From an uncultured Methanomassiliicoccales archaeon (GTDB lineage Archaea; Thermoplasmatota; Thermoplasmata; Methanomassiliicoccales; Methanomethylophilaceae): 64,000 bases of DNA. Each line of letters begins with the position of its first letter. Position 1 is the stretch's first letter. The position numbers and the translations under genes were made by a program. Location: assembly GCA_959597175.1 (NCBI GenBank), contig CAUFXM010000004.1, positions 1 through 64,000 on the forward strand, given 5' to 3'. The notes beneath the pieces were generated by a model that ran no database searches, was not told where the DNA came from, and was given only the letters and a program-made list of their open reading frames with translations. Of the stretch, positions 54,440 through 62,611 are shown in pieces.

Positions 54440-55483
54440 ATGAACAATAAGGTTCTGATCGCGATCGCGGCTGTTTTCATAGTCGTGATAGCCGCGTTGG
54501 CCGTTTACTTCATGTTCAACGGTAATGACGACAACGCGGATCCGTCGCCCGTCCTGAAGGAGACCTTCGAGGTGGGCGACTACTACACAGTAAGCAACTC
54601 GTACAGCTTCGGAACAATGTCTGAGAACGAGGAGACCACATACACCATCACGGGGGTCGTCCAATCCGGCTACACCGTGTCCGAGACCACGAACGGCGTG
54701 ACCAGCAATCTGGGGACCATGACGAGGGCCGAGTTCCTCAGCGACATCGTCCCCACGGATGGGGACATGTCGGGGATGTCCGACACCGGGTCCGTCGTTC
54801 TGCAGACGGCGTTCGGAAAGCTCAGGTGCGACACGTGGGAGGGCACCATCACAGGGCTCCAGGCCAAGGTCTGGATCTGCCCCGACAACGGTGTCGCGTT
54901 CCGCATCGAGGGGTCCGGAGACATACTGGGCACGAGCGTCACCTCCGTCACCGTCCTGACCGCTGCGACGATATTCGAGGACGGGTCGCAATCCGGCACC
55001 TCCAACTCCATAACGGTTAGGACAGGGTTCGTCGTAGGCGACATGGCACGCATAGAGGTGTGGGAATCGCAGACCGTCAACGGCGAGGAGGGCCGCATCA
55101 ACGGCTACGAGCAGTACACAGTGGATGCGATAGACGGCGACAACCTGTCCATGACCCTGGAAATGGACGGCGAAACCCATGACAGGACGATGACCTCGGA
55201 CGACTTCCGGAGGATGCTGGTCCCTGACCTCGAGGGATACACCCAGACGGGTCAGGAGACCGTCTCCACACCGTGGGGCGATCTGAGCTGCGACGTGTAC
55301 TCGATAGTGTCCACGAACACCATGGGATTCGACAAGGCCCCCACACTCACCTATTGGGTGGAGCATGAGACCGGTCTGATGATCAAGGTGCTGATGTCGG
55401 TTGACGACGCCTGGTCCAACGGCACGCATCTGGATCATTGGGAGATCGGGACGGTCCTGACCGCCGCGACCATGGTGTCCTGA
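54440..55483 (+). CDS. Membrane-anchored surface protein with two internal repeats
   Basis: The 347-residue protein has an N-terminal anchor (VLIAIAAVFIVVIAALAVYF) followed by two related ~150-residue domains. In the first, FEVGDYYTVSNSYSFG, TMTRAEFLSDIVP, FGKLRCDTWEG and VTVLTAATI appear in order. In the second, FVVGDMARIEVWES, TMTSDDFRRMLVP, WGDLSCDVYSI and GTVLTAATM occupy the same places. An internal duplication is therefore clear. One cysteine pair per repeat may form a disulfide. It is leaderless (TATA ~26 bases upstream). The family and ligand are unknown. Confidence 0.8.
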   Translation: MNNKVLIAIAAVFIVVIAALAVYFMFNGNDDNADPSPVLKETFEVGDYYTVSNSYSFGTMSENEETTYTITGVVQSGYTVSETTNGVTSNLGTMTRAEFLSDIVPTDGDMSGMSDTGSVVLQTAFGKLRCDTWEGTITGLQAKVWICPDNGVAFRIEGSGDILGTSVTSVTVLTAATIFEDGSQSGTSNSITVRTGFVVGDMARIEVWESQTVNGEEGRINGYEQYTVDAIDGDNLSMTLEMDGETHDRTMTSDDFRRMLVPDLEGYTQTGQETVSTPWGDLSCDVYSIVSTNTMGFDKAPTLTYWVEHETGLMIKVLMSVDDAWSNGTHLDHWEIGTVLTAATMVS

Positions 55484-55491
55484 CGGACCGA

Positions 55492-55924
55492 CTAAACTTG
55501 GACGGGGCGGATGCCGTCGGCACCCGTTCCTGTCCATCTCCTCGTTCAGGAGCGCGTCCGCCCGGGGGATCATCTCCTCCGACCTGCGGACGTTCCTGTA
55601 CGTCACCCTGGGGATCATCGAGGCCAGAGCCACGGCGTCCGCATGCAGCTCGGCCATGTCCCTGTTCTTCACCTTATACTCCCCGTTCATCTGCCTGATC
55701 ACCAGCTGGGAGTCCATGACGAACTCCGCCTCGTCGGCGCCAAGCTCGATCGCCTTGCCGATCCCGGAGATCAGTCCCCGGTACTCGGCGTAGTTGTTGG
55801 TGTGGACGCCGAGGAACTCCGCGTGCTCGTGAACGACCTTCCCGGAAGAGACCACCACGATGGCGTAGGCGGACGGTCCCGGGTTCCCCCTGGAGCCGCC
55901 GTCCGAGTACACGGTGACCTTCAA
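55492..55924 (-). CDS. rnhA: Ribonuclease HI (3' end lacks an in-frame stop)
   Basis: This type 1 RNase H of about 131 residues resembles archaeal and Sulfolobus-type enzymes. All four acidic catalytic residues are visible: Asp8 in VTVYSDGGSRGNPG, Glu in NNYAEYRGLISGI, Asp in EFVMDSQLVIRQMNG and the last Asp in IPRADALLNEEMD. It starts with TTG, overlapping the panD stop in TTGA. After NEEMD the frame stays open for ~400 more codons across the antisense of the neighbouring gene, whereas a one-base shift meets a TAG at 55492-55494. I therefore place the natural end there and suspect a frameshift. It degrades RNA in RNA-DNA hybrids. Confidence 0.8.
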
Positions 55925-56268
55925 TAGACCAGCTCCCTGGCCACGGCGTTGCGGTCGTCGACCAGCACAACCTTGGCGCGGACCGGCTCGTCGGTGAGCT
56001 CGAAGCCCATGATGATGACCTTGTGGCCCTCGGCGGTGAGATGGGCGGCGGCGCCGTTGACGGCGATGATCCCGCTGCCGCGTTTCCCGGCCAGGGTGTA
56101 GGTCTCGAACCTGCTCCCGCTGTCCACATCGGCCACCAGGACCTTCTCCCCCACCCATATCCCGGCACGGTCCAGCAGGTCCTCGTCCACCGTGATGCTG
56201 CCCTCGTAGTCTACGCGGGTCTCGGTGACGGTCGCCCTGTGGATCTTCCCGCGGAGCATCCAACGCAT
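55921..56268 (-). CDS. panD: Aspartate 1-decarboxylase (pyruvoyl type)
   Basis: The 115-residue proenzyme cleaves itself at Gly23-Ser24 in DYEGSITVDEDLL to form the pyruvoyl group that decarboxylates aspartate to beta-alanine for pantothenate/CoA. Other family segments are MLRGKIHRATVTE, YTLAGKRGSGIIAVNGAAAHL and GHKVIIMGFE. This is the bacterial enzyme; many archaea use a PLP enzyme instead, so transfer from bacteria is likely. AGCTTATTC ~26 bases upstream is a TATA-like element for a leaderless start. rnhA overlaps its stop. Confidence 0.93.
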   Translation of the reverse strand: MRWMLRGKIHRATVTETRVDYEGSITVDEDLLDRAGIWVGEKVLVADVDSGSRFETYTLAGKRGSGIIAVNGAAAHLTAEGHKVIIMGFELTDEPVRAKVVLVDDRNAVARELVY

Positions 56269-56414
56269 GGATGCCGGTTAGGTGCGATGGTAGAATAAGC
56301 TTTGCATCCGACGGGAGGTGTATTATGGCGATGACGCGGATGGGAAGCCGGCACAGTCCCGGATCGTTTCGCGAGGTCCGATCGCGACCGGGATCACACG
56401 ATTCAGACTCGGCA

Positions 56415-57215
56415 TCAGACGTCTGGATCTTCGTCGCAGGCACCGTACAGTCTCACCGTGGGGTTCCCGCGATTGTCGATCCCGTACTCGGCGTCGATGC
56501 TGAACACGGTGCGCATGTTCTCCGGTGTGAGAATCTCGTCAGGGGTTCCCACGGCGAACACCCTGTGGTCGTGGACGAGGATCATCCTGTCGCAGTACCT
56601 GGCCACCATCGGCAGGTCATGGGACACGATTACCACAGACAGTCCCTTCTCTCTGGACAGGCGACGGACCAGGTCCAGCACCTCGAACTGCATGTTTATA
56701 TCCAGGTGCAGGGTGGGCTCGTCCATTAGGATGACCTCCGGCGTCTGCGCGATGGCTCTGGCTATGATGACCCTCTGCCTCTCGCCCCCGCTCATGGTGT
56801 TGATGAGGCGGTCGGCCATGCCTGAGATGCCGGTACTCTCCATGGCCTCGTCGACGATCCTCTCGTCCTCCGAACTGCTTCCCCTGAAGGCCTCCTGGAA
56901 GGGCATCCTGCCCATCTCCACCATCTCCCTGACGGTGAAGGCGAAGCGGATCTCGTTCGACTGGGGGACGGCGGCGACCCTCCTGGCTATGGCCTTCTTC
57001 TGGATGTCCTCCAGGTCGGTCCCCTCCAGCATCACGCATCCTCCCTTCGGGGACAGGTTCCTGTTTAGGTTGCGCAGCATCGTGGTCTTCCCGCAGCCGT
57101 TGGGCCCCAGTATCCCGAGGATCTCTCCGGGCCTGAGCTCGAAGGAGACGCCGTCCAGCACCACCTTCCCGTCGTAGTCGTAGCGGAGGTCCTTGACCTC
57201 CAGGGGGTTCACCAT
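56415..57215 (-). CDS. Iron-type ABC transporter ATP-binding protein (FecE/BtuD-like)
   Basis: This 266-residue importer ATPase has Walker A ILGILGPNGCGKTTMLRNLN, Q-loop AAVPQSNEIRFAFTV, signature NTMSGGERQRVIIARA, Walker B EVILMDEPTLHLDINM and H-loop VVIVSHDLPMVARYC. The family serves ferric siderophores, haem or cobalamin. It is last in the binding protein-permease-ATPase operon and its ATG overlaps the permease stop by 7 bases. The start MVNPLEVKDL is the first in-frame ATG consistent with the fold. Confidence 0.92.
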   Translation of the reverse strand: MVNPLEVKDLRYDYDGKVVLDGVSFELRPGEILGILGPNGCGKTTMLRNLNRNLSPKGGCVMLEGTDLEDIQKKAIARRVAAVPQSNEIRFAFTVREMVEMGRMPFQEAFRGSSSEDERIVDEAMESTGISGMADRLINTMSGGERQRVIIARAIAQTPEVILMDEPTLHLDINMQFEVLDLVRRLSREKGLSVVIVSHDLPMVARYCDRMILVHDHRVFAVGTPDEILTPENMRTVFSIDAEYGIDNRGNPTVRLYGACDEDPDV

Positions 57216-58240
57216 CCCACCTCCCTCTTCCTCCTCACCAGGAGGTATATGAAGAACGGAGCCCCGATGATGGCGGTGACCACTCCAATGGGGAGCACGC
57301 CGTACATGGGAGCTACCAGGTGGGCGATGGAGTCGCACATCAGGATGAACGCCGCACCTCCCAGCAGGGAGATGGGCAGGATCAGCTTGTTGTCCGGGCC
57401 CAGCAGCAGCCTGAATATGTGGGGGATCACCAGCCCTATGAACCCGATTGTCCCCACGAATGCCACGCACGCCGCCACAACCAGGGAGGACACCACCAGG
57501 AGCATCAGCCTGGTCTTCCTGACATCGACCCCCAGGTCCATGGCGTGTGCGTCCCCCAGCATCATGGCGTTCAGTTTCCTGCTCTGTGTGAGCATGATGG
57601 CAACGCCTATCACAATCAGCGGGACCACGATGCCTATCTCGGTCCAGTCCACCGACCCCAGGCTCCCCATGGACCAGAACACGATGTTCTGCATCTCGTC
57701 GCTGGGCGCGATGTACGTGAGGAAGGAGACTATCGCGGAGATCAGCGCCGACACGGCCACCCCGGCCAGCACCAGTGTCTCGGTCCTCACCATGCCGCCC
57801 CCGGCTCTGGAGATGGCGTAGACGAGGACCATGGTGAGGAAGCAGAACACGAACGCAAGCAACGGCTGGCTCACGCTCAGGGGGATAGCGCTGATCCCGA
57901 ACAGGATCGCCACTGCCGACCCCAGGGAGGCACCGGACGACAGGCCGAGGATGTACGGGTCAGCCAGGGGGTTCCTGAACACTGCCTGCATGACGCCGCC
58001 GGTGACGGCCAGGCCGGCGCCGATGAACATCCCGACGGCAACCCTGGGCAGATTGTTCCGGTTCACGATGATGTCCGTCCCCCAGGTCCCGTTCCCGGTG
58101 AGGGCGGCCCAGACCTCCTTCGGGGACAGCATCCTTTCCCCGGCGATGGAGAGGTCCAGCATAATGAAAATCACTAGAAGGGCGATGAGCACGGCGACGC
58201 AGAGCAGGGCCTGTGTCCACTTCCTCTGGTTCATACTCAT
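57209..58240 (-). CDS. Iron-type ABC transporter permease (FecCD family)
   Basis: The 343-residue membrane protein has about ten helices. FecCD signatures include RNNLPRVAVGMFIGAGLAVTG, QAVFRNPLADPYILGLSSGA and the coupling region FVGTIGFIGLVIPHIFRLLLG near the C-terminus, with LPIGVVTAIIGAPFFIYLL at the end. It forms the homodimeric channel for a siderophore-, haem- or cobalamin-type importer. It starts 25 bases after the binding-protein gene and overlaps the ATPase gene. Confidence 0.93.
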   Translation of the reverse strand: MSMNQRKWTQALLCVAVLIALLVIFIMLDLSIAGERMLSPKEVWAALTGNGTWGTDIIVNRNNLPRVAVGMFIGAGLAVTGGVMQAVFRNPLADPYILGLSSGASLGSAVAILFGISAIPLSVSQPLLAFVFCFLTMVLVYAISRAGGGMVRTETLVLAGVAVSALISAIVSFLTYIAPSDEMQNIVFWSMGSLGSVDWTEIGIVVPLIVIGVAIMLTQSRKLNAMMLGDAHAMDLGVDVRKTRLMLLVVSSLVVAACVAFVGTIGFIGLVIPHIFRLLLGPDNKLILPISLLGGAAFILMCDSIAHLVAPMYGVLPIGVVTAIIGAPFFIYLLVRRKREVGW

Positions 58241-58265
58241 CGCCCGGTTTATCCGCGACCTGCCC

Positions 58266-59405
58266 TTAAGGCTTCCTTCTCATGAGAGCGTAGGCGGCCA
58301 CGGCGATGACCACTATAATGACGATCGCGACGGCGATGTAGAGCATCGTGTTGTCGCTCCCGCCGTCATCATCAGATGTCTCGGAGCCGGAGTACTGCTC
58401 GATGTACCCCTCGTAGGGCTCGCCCAGCAGCTCGGGGTAGAGGTACTGGCCGATGGTAAGCAGGCCGTCGGCGGACTCGGGGCACCAGTTGTTCCAGAGT
58501 GAGTCCATGATCACCACGGGGTAACTGGTGTTCCCGTTCAGGACGTCGTTCCTAAAGTCGTCGGCGTCGTATCCCGCGGTCCCGTAGGAGTAGTTCACGA
58601 AGATGACGGTGCCGGGGTTCTCCTCCAGCAGTGTGATGATCATGTTGACGTCGCCGTAGTGGCTGGCGGTGTCGGAGCTGTAGCCGATGTTGTTTGCGCC
58701 GGCCACCTCCAGCATGGAGTTCATGATTCCGGAGTTCCCGACGGAGAACTCTCCGCCGGTGTACCAGACGAACAGGGCCGTCCTCTTCTCGTCGTCCGCG
58801 ATTCCGGAGACTGCGTTCTCGACTGTCTGGGTCTTGGTGACCATGTCCTGAACGGACTGGGGCACCGAGCCGGTGGCGATCATGGAGACGTCGCTGACCA
58901 TCTGGACTATGCCTTGGTAGTCGGAGACGCTGTCAGTTGTCCAGACTAGCACCTTCTCGAAGTCGATGGACGTGAGCCTGTCGTACAGGTCCCTGTTGGC
59001 GGTGTAGCTGGTGAGGATAATGGTGTCGCCCAGCGAGAACTCGCCCGCTTCCACCATGTTCACTAGGGTGGTGACGATGTAGTCGTGGTTGGTGGTCCCG
59101 TAGAAGCTGCCCAGGTTGACGGCGTCCATCCCGCTCAGGGCCTCGTATCCCGTGTAGTCGTAGGTGGAGTAGGTGTCTACGGCGACTATCTTGTCCACAG
59201 CGCCGGCCTCGGCTATGGTCAGGGTCGTGGCAGAGCCCACGGAGACGATCCTCTCCGCGGGGGCGTCGTAGGTGAAGGTCCGGCCCTCCCCGTCGGTCAC
59301 TGAGAAGCCGTTCGATGCCGTGTCGTCCGCTTCGACGCTAACGAAGGCGAGCGTGGACGCAAGGAGCGCGGCAACCGCAACTGCTGCAACAATCTTGGAG
59401 TTCAT
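58266..59405 (-). CDS. ABC transporter substrate-binding protein, membrane-anchored
   Basis: The 379-residue class III (FecB/BtuF-like) binding protein has a signal peptide (MNSKIVAAVAVAALLASTLA), TFTYDAPAERIVSVGSATT and later NNIGYSSDTASHYGDVNMI. A C-terminal transmembrane helix (MLYIAVAIVIIVVIAVAAYAL) after a DDDGGS linker replaces the bacterial lipid anchor, as in other archaea. It is first in the uptake operon. TTTTAAAT on the minus strand (59425-59432) lies ~22 bases before the ATG and merges with a conserved element also found upstream of sufC, which points to control by iron or Fe-S status. The substrate is not certain. Confidence 0.9.
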   Translation of the reverse strand: MNSKIVAAVAVAALLASTLAFVSVEADDTASNGFSVTDGEGRTFTYDAPAERIVSVGSATTLTIAEAGAVDKIVAVDTYSTYDYTGYEALSGMDAVNLGSFYGTTNHDYIVTTLVNMVEAGEFSLGDTIILTSYTANRDLYDRLTSIDFEKVLVWTTDSVSDYQGIVQMVSDVSMIATGSVPQSVQDMVTKTQTVENAVSGIADDEKRTALFVWYTGGEFSVGNSGIMNSMLEVAGANNIGYSSDTASHYGDVNMIITLLEENPGTVIFVNYSYGTAGYDADDFRNDVLNGNTSYPVVIMDSLWNNWCPESADGLLTIGQYLYPELLGEPYEGYIEQYSGSETSDDDGGSDNTMLYIAVAIVIIVVIAVAAYALMRRKP

Positions 59406-59428
59406 GATATCACATACAGTGTTACTAA

Positions 59429-59476
59429 TTTAAAATCAGTAATACCGCTGAAGGGACGTCGGTATTTAACGCTGTT
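59429..59476 (-). promoter_or_regulatory. Element shared by the iron-uptake and Suf promoters, copy 1
   Basis: Plus-strand order: AAATCAGTAATACCG, GAAG, then TATTTAACG and TGTT. The same blocks in the same order occur upstream of sufC (62634-62673) as AAATCAGCAATCCCG, GAAG, TATTTAACG, TGTT, with 6 fewer bases between GAAG and TATTTAACG. Here the first block merges with the TATA box of the uptake operon. Confidence 0.65.
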
Positions 59477-59670
59477 GGAGAGAAGGGACGGAAGCAACGG
59501 GCGATGACACAGAACGGAGCCGTATACGCGAAGACCGCTGGGGCCGATACGAATCGAGAATAAGGATGAGCGCCCTGGTCGGAATTCGAATCCGAGTCGA
59601 AGCCTCGACAGGGCTTCATGATAGGCCGCTACACTACCAGGGCAGTATGCCTTGGTATAGAGGGCACCTA

Positions 59671-59689
59671 TATAATGATTGTCATTGTC
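59671..59689. promoter_or_regulatory. Fur-box-like sequence overlapping a TATA box
   Basis: TATAATGATTGTCATTGTC matches the bacterial Fur consensus GATAATGATAATCATTATC at 15 of 19 positions. It overlaps CTATATAAT, a TATA box that would start transcription near 59695 toward the VOC gene. The 59406-59762 gap contains no other feature besides the shared element. Binding by a Fur- or DtxR-like protein is inference. Confidence 0.45.
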
Positions 59690-59762
59690 AATATGCAATC
59701 ATGACCGTTGCCAGAGAAGTTTCGGAGCATCGTTTTATAGTGTCCTCCCCGAATCACGTGGC

Positions 59763-60164
59763 ATGCCCATTGGAGATCCGCATGGAGCGAACTTCGAGTA
59801 CACGGTGGAGGGGCTCCCGGAGAGCATATTCGCCTGCGTCATACCGGTCAGCGACCTGGAGAGGTCCAGGGAGTTCTACTCGCAGGTCCTCGGCATGATG
59901 GAGCTGGGCTCCGCACGGGACGAGGTGTACATGCGCAGGGGTCAGTGTCGTGTAGTCCTCAGGAGGTCCGAGCGCACCGGCGTCGACACCGGCCTGATGT
60001 TCGGAGTCGATTCGCCGTACAACACACGCCGCAGGCTCATCGACGAGGACGTGGAGTTCGTGGTGGACCCGGTCAGGGGGCCGTTCGGGACGTACACGTC
60101 GTTCCTGGACCCGGACGGGAACGTCATATCGGTCATCGACACGGGCGCGGAGTTCAGGATGTGA
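59763..60164 (+). CDS. VOC-family (glyoxalase/dioxygenase-like) protein
   Basis: This 133-residue protein holds one vicinal-oxygen-chelate unit: IFACVIPVSDLERSREFYSQ, VLGMMELGSARDEVYMRRGQ and the end GTYTSFLDPDGNVISVIDTG. The typical metal glutamate near the C-terminus is replaced in part (SVIDTG), so the activity is open. GTTTTATAG (59732-59740) is ~26 bases before the ATG at 59763, which supports a leaderless start there; the frame is open from 59679. The Fur-like box upstream suggests a metal link. Confidence 0.8.
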   Translation: MPIGDPHGANFEYTVEGLPESIFACVIPVSDLERSREFYSQVLGMMELGSARDEVYMRRGQCRVVLRRSERTGVDTGLMFGVDSPYNTRRRLIDEDVEFVVDPVRGPFGTYTSFLDPDGNVISVIDTGAEFRM

Positions 60165-60174
60165 GAACGGGAAT

Positions 60175-60188
60175 GCCCCCGAGGGGGC
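60175..60188. terminator. Hairpin between convergent genes
   Basis: CCCC-CGAG-GGGG within GCCCCC/GGGGGC is followed by GGTTTCTC, 11 bases after the VOC stop and 7 bases from the stop of the opposing gene. Confidence 0.5.
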
Positions 60189-60194
60189 GGTTTC

Positions 60195-60578
60195 TCAGTC
60201 CAGGAAGAACGACTTGACGTTCTTCCTGAAAAGGTACCAGACGATGATCAGCGTGATCGCGAGGGGGACCACGGACGGCACGCTGCCGCCGACGATGCTG
60301 ATCAGGGAGGACAGCGCGCCGATGATGGCGAACAGCACGCCCAGATACCACATTATCTTCCAGCCCCTGTACAGGCCGGCGCCGATCACGAGGACGATGA
60401 GCCCGAAGACCAGCAGCGCGCCTCCGCCCAGCTCCCCCAGGAGGGTGGACCCCTCGATGTCGGACATGACGCCTCCCGCGAGGATGAGGGCGCCGCCGGC
60501 CAGGAGTATCACTGCCAGGACTATGTACAGCACAGATATGACCGTCACGAGGAACGGCCTGTCCACTCCGTCAGACAT
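60195..60578 (-). CDS. Four-helix integral membrane protein of unknown function
   Basis: The 127-residue protein has hydrophobic helices at about residues 9-32, 48-66, 72-92 and 98-115 (VTVISVLYIVLAVILLAGGA; GALLVFGLIVLVIGAGLYRG; YLGVLFAIIGALSSLISIVG; LAITLIIVWYLF). It ends in a basic cytoplasmic tail (RKNVKSFFLD). The pattern resembles small DUF2127-like or similar membrane proteins, but I cannot assign one. It is monocistronic, tail to tail with the VOC gene. Confidence 0.75.
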   Translation of the reverse strand: MSDGVDRPFLVTVISVLYIVLAVILLAGGALILAGGVMSDIEGSTLLGELGGGALLVFGLIVLVIGAGLYRGWKIMWYLGVLFAIIGALSSLISIVGGSVPSVVPLAITLIIVWYLFRKNVKSFFLD

Positions 60579-60603
60579 GAGGGTGTAATGGCTCTAAGGA
60601 TTT

Positions 60604-60635
60604 AAAAACGGGTGAGGGGCGCTTCGCCCCCCACC
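60604..60635 (-). terminator. Intrinsic terminator of the suf operon
   Basis: On the minus strand the stem GGTG-GGGGCG/CGCCCC-CACC with loop AAG and one mismatch is followed by CGTTTTTAAA, 9 bases after the sufB stop. It is the clearest stem-plus-U-run in the window. Confidence 0.8.
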
Positions 60636-60643
60636 GAAGGGTT

Positions 60644-61849
60644 TCAGTCGCCCAGGTTGGCCTGCTCGATGGCGGTGTCCAGCTCCTGCTGGAGCGCGGG
60701 AGGCAGCCCGTTGATGCTGCCGGAGAGGAATCCCCTGACGATCATGCTGACCGCCTGATCCTCGTCCAGACCCCTGGACATCAGGTACTCTATCTGGTCC
60801 CTGGCGATCTTGCCGACAGCGGCCTCGTGGGTCATCTCCACGTCCGCCACATGGGCCTCCAGCTCCGGGACGGCGTTGGTGGAGCCGCCGTCCTTCATGA
60901 TGATGCTCCTGCACTCTAGATGGGCCTTGGCCCCGGGTGCGTTGCCCACGAGGCGTCCGCGGGCGCACATGTGCCCGCCCATGGATATGCTCCTGCTCAT
61001 GATCTGGGCGCTGCTGTCCCTGCCGTTGAGGTACACCAGGCCGCCGGTGTCGATGTCCGACCCCTCGTGGGCGATGCACATGGTGTTGTACAGGGCGGTG
61101 GCGCCTTCGGCCAGAGTGGCGGACGGGAAGCTCTGCAGGCTCCCGACCGGGTTCAGGATCACGTAGTTGTTGGTGTAGTTGGAGTTCTTGCCGACCATGG
61201 TGGCCGTCCTGGGCCTCACCCCGGTCTGCTTCCCCCAGCTGTGTATCATGGAGAACGTCAGGTCGCTGTTCTCTCCGATGTATATCTCGGACACACCGAT
61301 GTGCAGGGCGTCGTTGGCGTGCGGGGAGGTGGAGCATCCGGTGATCATCTCCAGGGAGGCGTTGTCCTCCACGATCACGATGTTGTGGACGTTCTGGATC
61401 GTCTTGTCCGTCTCGATCATCATGCACGTCTGCACGGGGTCCTTCACGTGGTACCCGGACTTCACGCGGATGAAGTAGCCGTCGGCCTCCTCGAGGTAGC
61501 TCTTGGCGGTGTACTTGTCCTTGGCGGGGTCCATGGCCTTCCACATGTAGTCCCTCACCCAGTCGTACTTCTTCAGCGCGGCCTGGGTGGACATCATCTC
61601 CAGCCCCTCCTGCTGGGAGGAGGAGCAGTGGCTCATCCCGTTGTCGATGAACATCAGGGTGCCGGAGCGGTTCATCTCGTCCGCCACCACCCCGACCTTC
61701 TCCAGGTAGTCCTTGTACCTTGAGCTCTGGAGGTCGTCGATCTGCTCGGAGTCCTTCGACCCCTCCTCGTAGTGGTCCAGGTCCAGGTCGGCACCGTACG
61801 CGCCCTTCTTGGACAGGGCGTCCTTCACAGCCTGATTATCTGCTGACAT
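60644..61849 (-). CDS. sufB: SufB/SufD-family Fe-S assembly scaffold
   Basis: This 401-residue beta-helix scaffold protein belongs to the minimal SufBC (SmsBC) system of methanogens. Core segments are VQTCMMIETDKTIQNVHNIV, ITGCSTSPHANDALHIGVSE, IYIGENSDLTFSMIHSWG and the C-terminal PELEAHVADVEMTHEAAVGKI with DQIEYLMSRGLDEDQAVSMI. The N-terminal domain has FIDNGMSHCSSSQQEGLEMM. It builds Fe-S clusters with SufC. The ATG at 61849 overlaps the sufC stop by 25 bases; a GTG at 61858 is an alternative. Confidence 0.92.
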   Translation of the reverse strand: MSADNQAVKDALSKKGAYGADLDLDHYEEGSKDSEQIDDLQSSRYKDYLEKVGVVADEMNRSGTLMFIDNGMSHCSSSQQEGLEMMSTQAALKKYDWVRDYMWKAMDPAKDKYTAKSYLEEADGYFIRVKSGYHVKDPVQTCMMIETDKTIQNVHNIVIVEDNASLEMITGCSTSPHANDALHIGVSEIYIGENSDLTFSMIHSWGKQTGVRPRTATMVGKNSNYTNNYVILNPVGSLQSFPSATLAEGATALYNTMCIAHEGSDIDTGGLVYLNGRDSSAQIMSRSISMGGHMCARGRLVGNAPGAKAHLECRSIIMKDGGSTNAVPELEAHVADVEMTHEAAVGKIARDQIEYLMSRGLDEDQAVSMIVRGFLSGSINGLPPALQQELDTAIEQANLGD

Positions 61850-62574
61850 GAGTCGCACTCCCCGTATCCGTTCTCCTTGATCTCCTTCAGCAGGTCGCTG
61901 GGCCTGCCAGAGCAGAAAATCCTGCCCTCCTTCATGACGTAGCCCCTGTCGGCGCCGATGTAGTCCATGATCTGGCCGGTGTGGGTGATGACCAGCGAGG
62001 ACACGTGCCTCTGCTTGCCGGGGCAGCTGCCGTCGTACAGCAGGTCGTGGACCTTCCTGCCGATGAGGTCGATGTTCTCCAGGTCGACACCGGACTCCGG
62101 CTCGTCCAGGAGGATGAACTCCGGTTTCTGGGCGGTGAGCTGGAGTAGCTCCGACCTCTTGATCTCCCCTCCGGAGAACCCGACGTTGACCTCCCTCTCG
62201 AGGAAGTCCTGCATCTTGAACTTGGACGCGTCCTTGAGGACGTCCGCGCCCTCCGGGGATGAGGCCTTGATCAGGTCGCCCAGCTTCACACCGAAGATGT
62301 TCGGGGGGCGCTGCATCATCATGCCGATCCCGAGCTTCGCGCGCTGGTCGACGGTCTTGTCGGTGATGTCCTCGCCCTTGAACAGGATCTCTCCCTGGGT
62401 CACCTCGATGGAGCTGTAACCCATTATAGTGGACATCAGCGTGGATTTGCCGGACCCGTTGGGCCCGAACAGCACACAGGTCTCCCCCTCGTTGACGGTG
62501 AGGTTGACGCCTTTCAGGATCTCCCTCTCGCCGGCGCGGGCGTGGAGGTCGACCACCTTCAGCATTTCGGTCAT
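61825..62574 (-). CDS. sufC: SufC Fe-S assembly ATPase
   Basis: The 249-residue ABC-type ATPase energises cluster assembly on SufB. Walker A is VLFGPNGSGKSTLMSTIMGY, the signature is VGFSGGEIKRSELLQL, Walker B is EFILLDEPESGVDLENIDL, and the H-loop is SSLVITHTGQIMDYI. It is the first gene of the two-gene operon. CTTATATAG on the minus strand (about 62612-62620) predicts a transcript start near 62590, with a further conserved element upstream shared with the iron-uptake operon. No cysteine desulfurase is encoded nearby, as in the minimal archaeal system. Confidence 0.95.
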   Translation of the reverse strand: MTEMLKVVDLHARAGEREILKGVNLTVNEGETCVLFGPNGSGKSTLMSTIMGYSSIEVTQGEILFKGEDITDKTVDQRAKLGIGMMMQRPPNIFGVKLGDLIKASSPEGADVLKDASKFKMQDFLEREVNVGFSGGEIKRSELLQLTAQKPEFILLDEPESGVDLENIDLIGRKVHDLLYDGSCPGKQRHVSSLVITHTGQIMDYIGADRGYVMKEGRIFCSGRPSDLLKEIKENGYGECDSCQQIIRL

Positions 62575-62611
62575 GTCTTCACCTTATAACGGCGCTAATC
62601 ATCTGCCTCTA

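Noticed and set aside
54284..55924. A single ~546-residue protein with an RNase H N-terminus.
   Set aside because: The part after the RNase H domain is the antisense of the neighbouring surface-protein gene; a one-base shift restores a natural stop.
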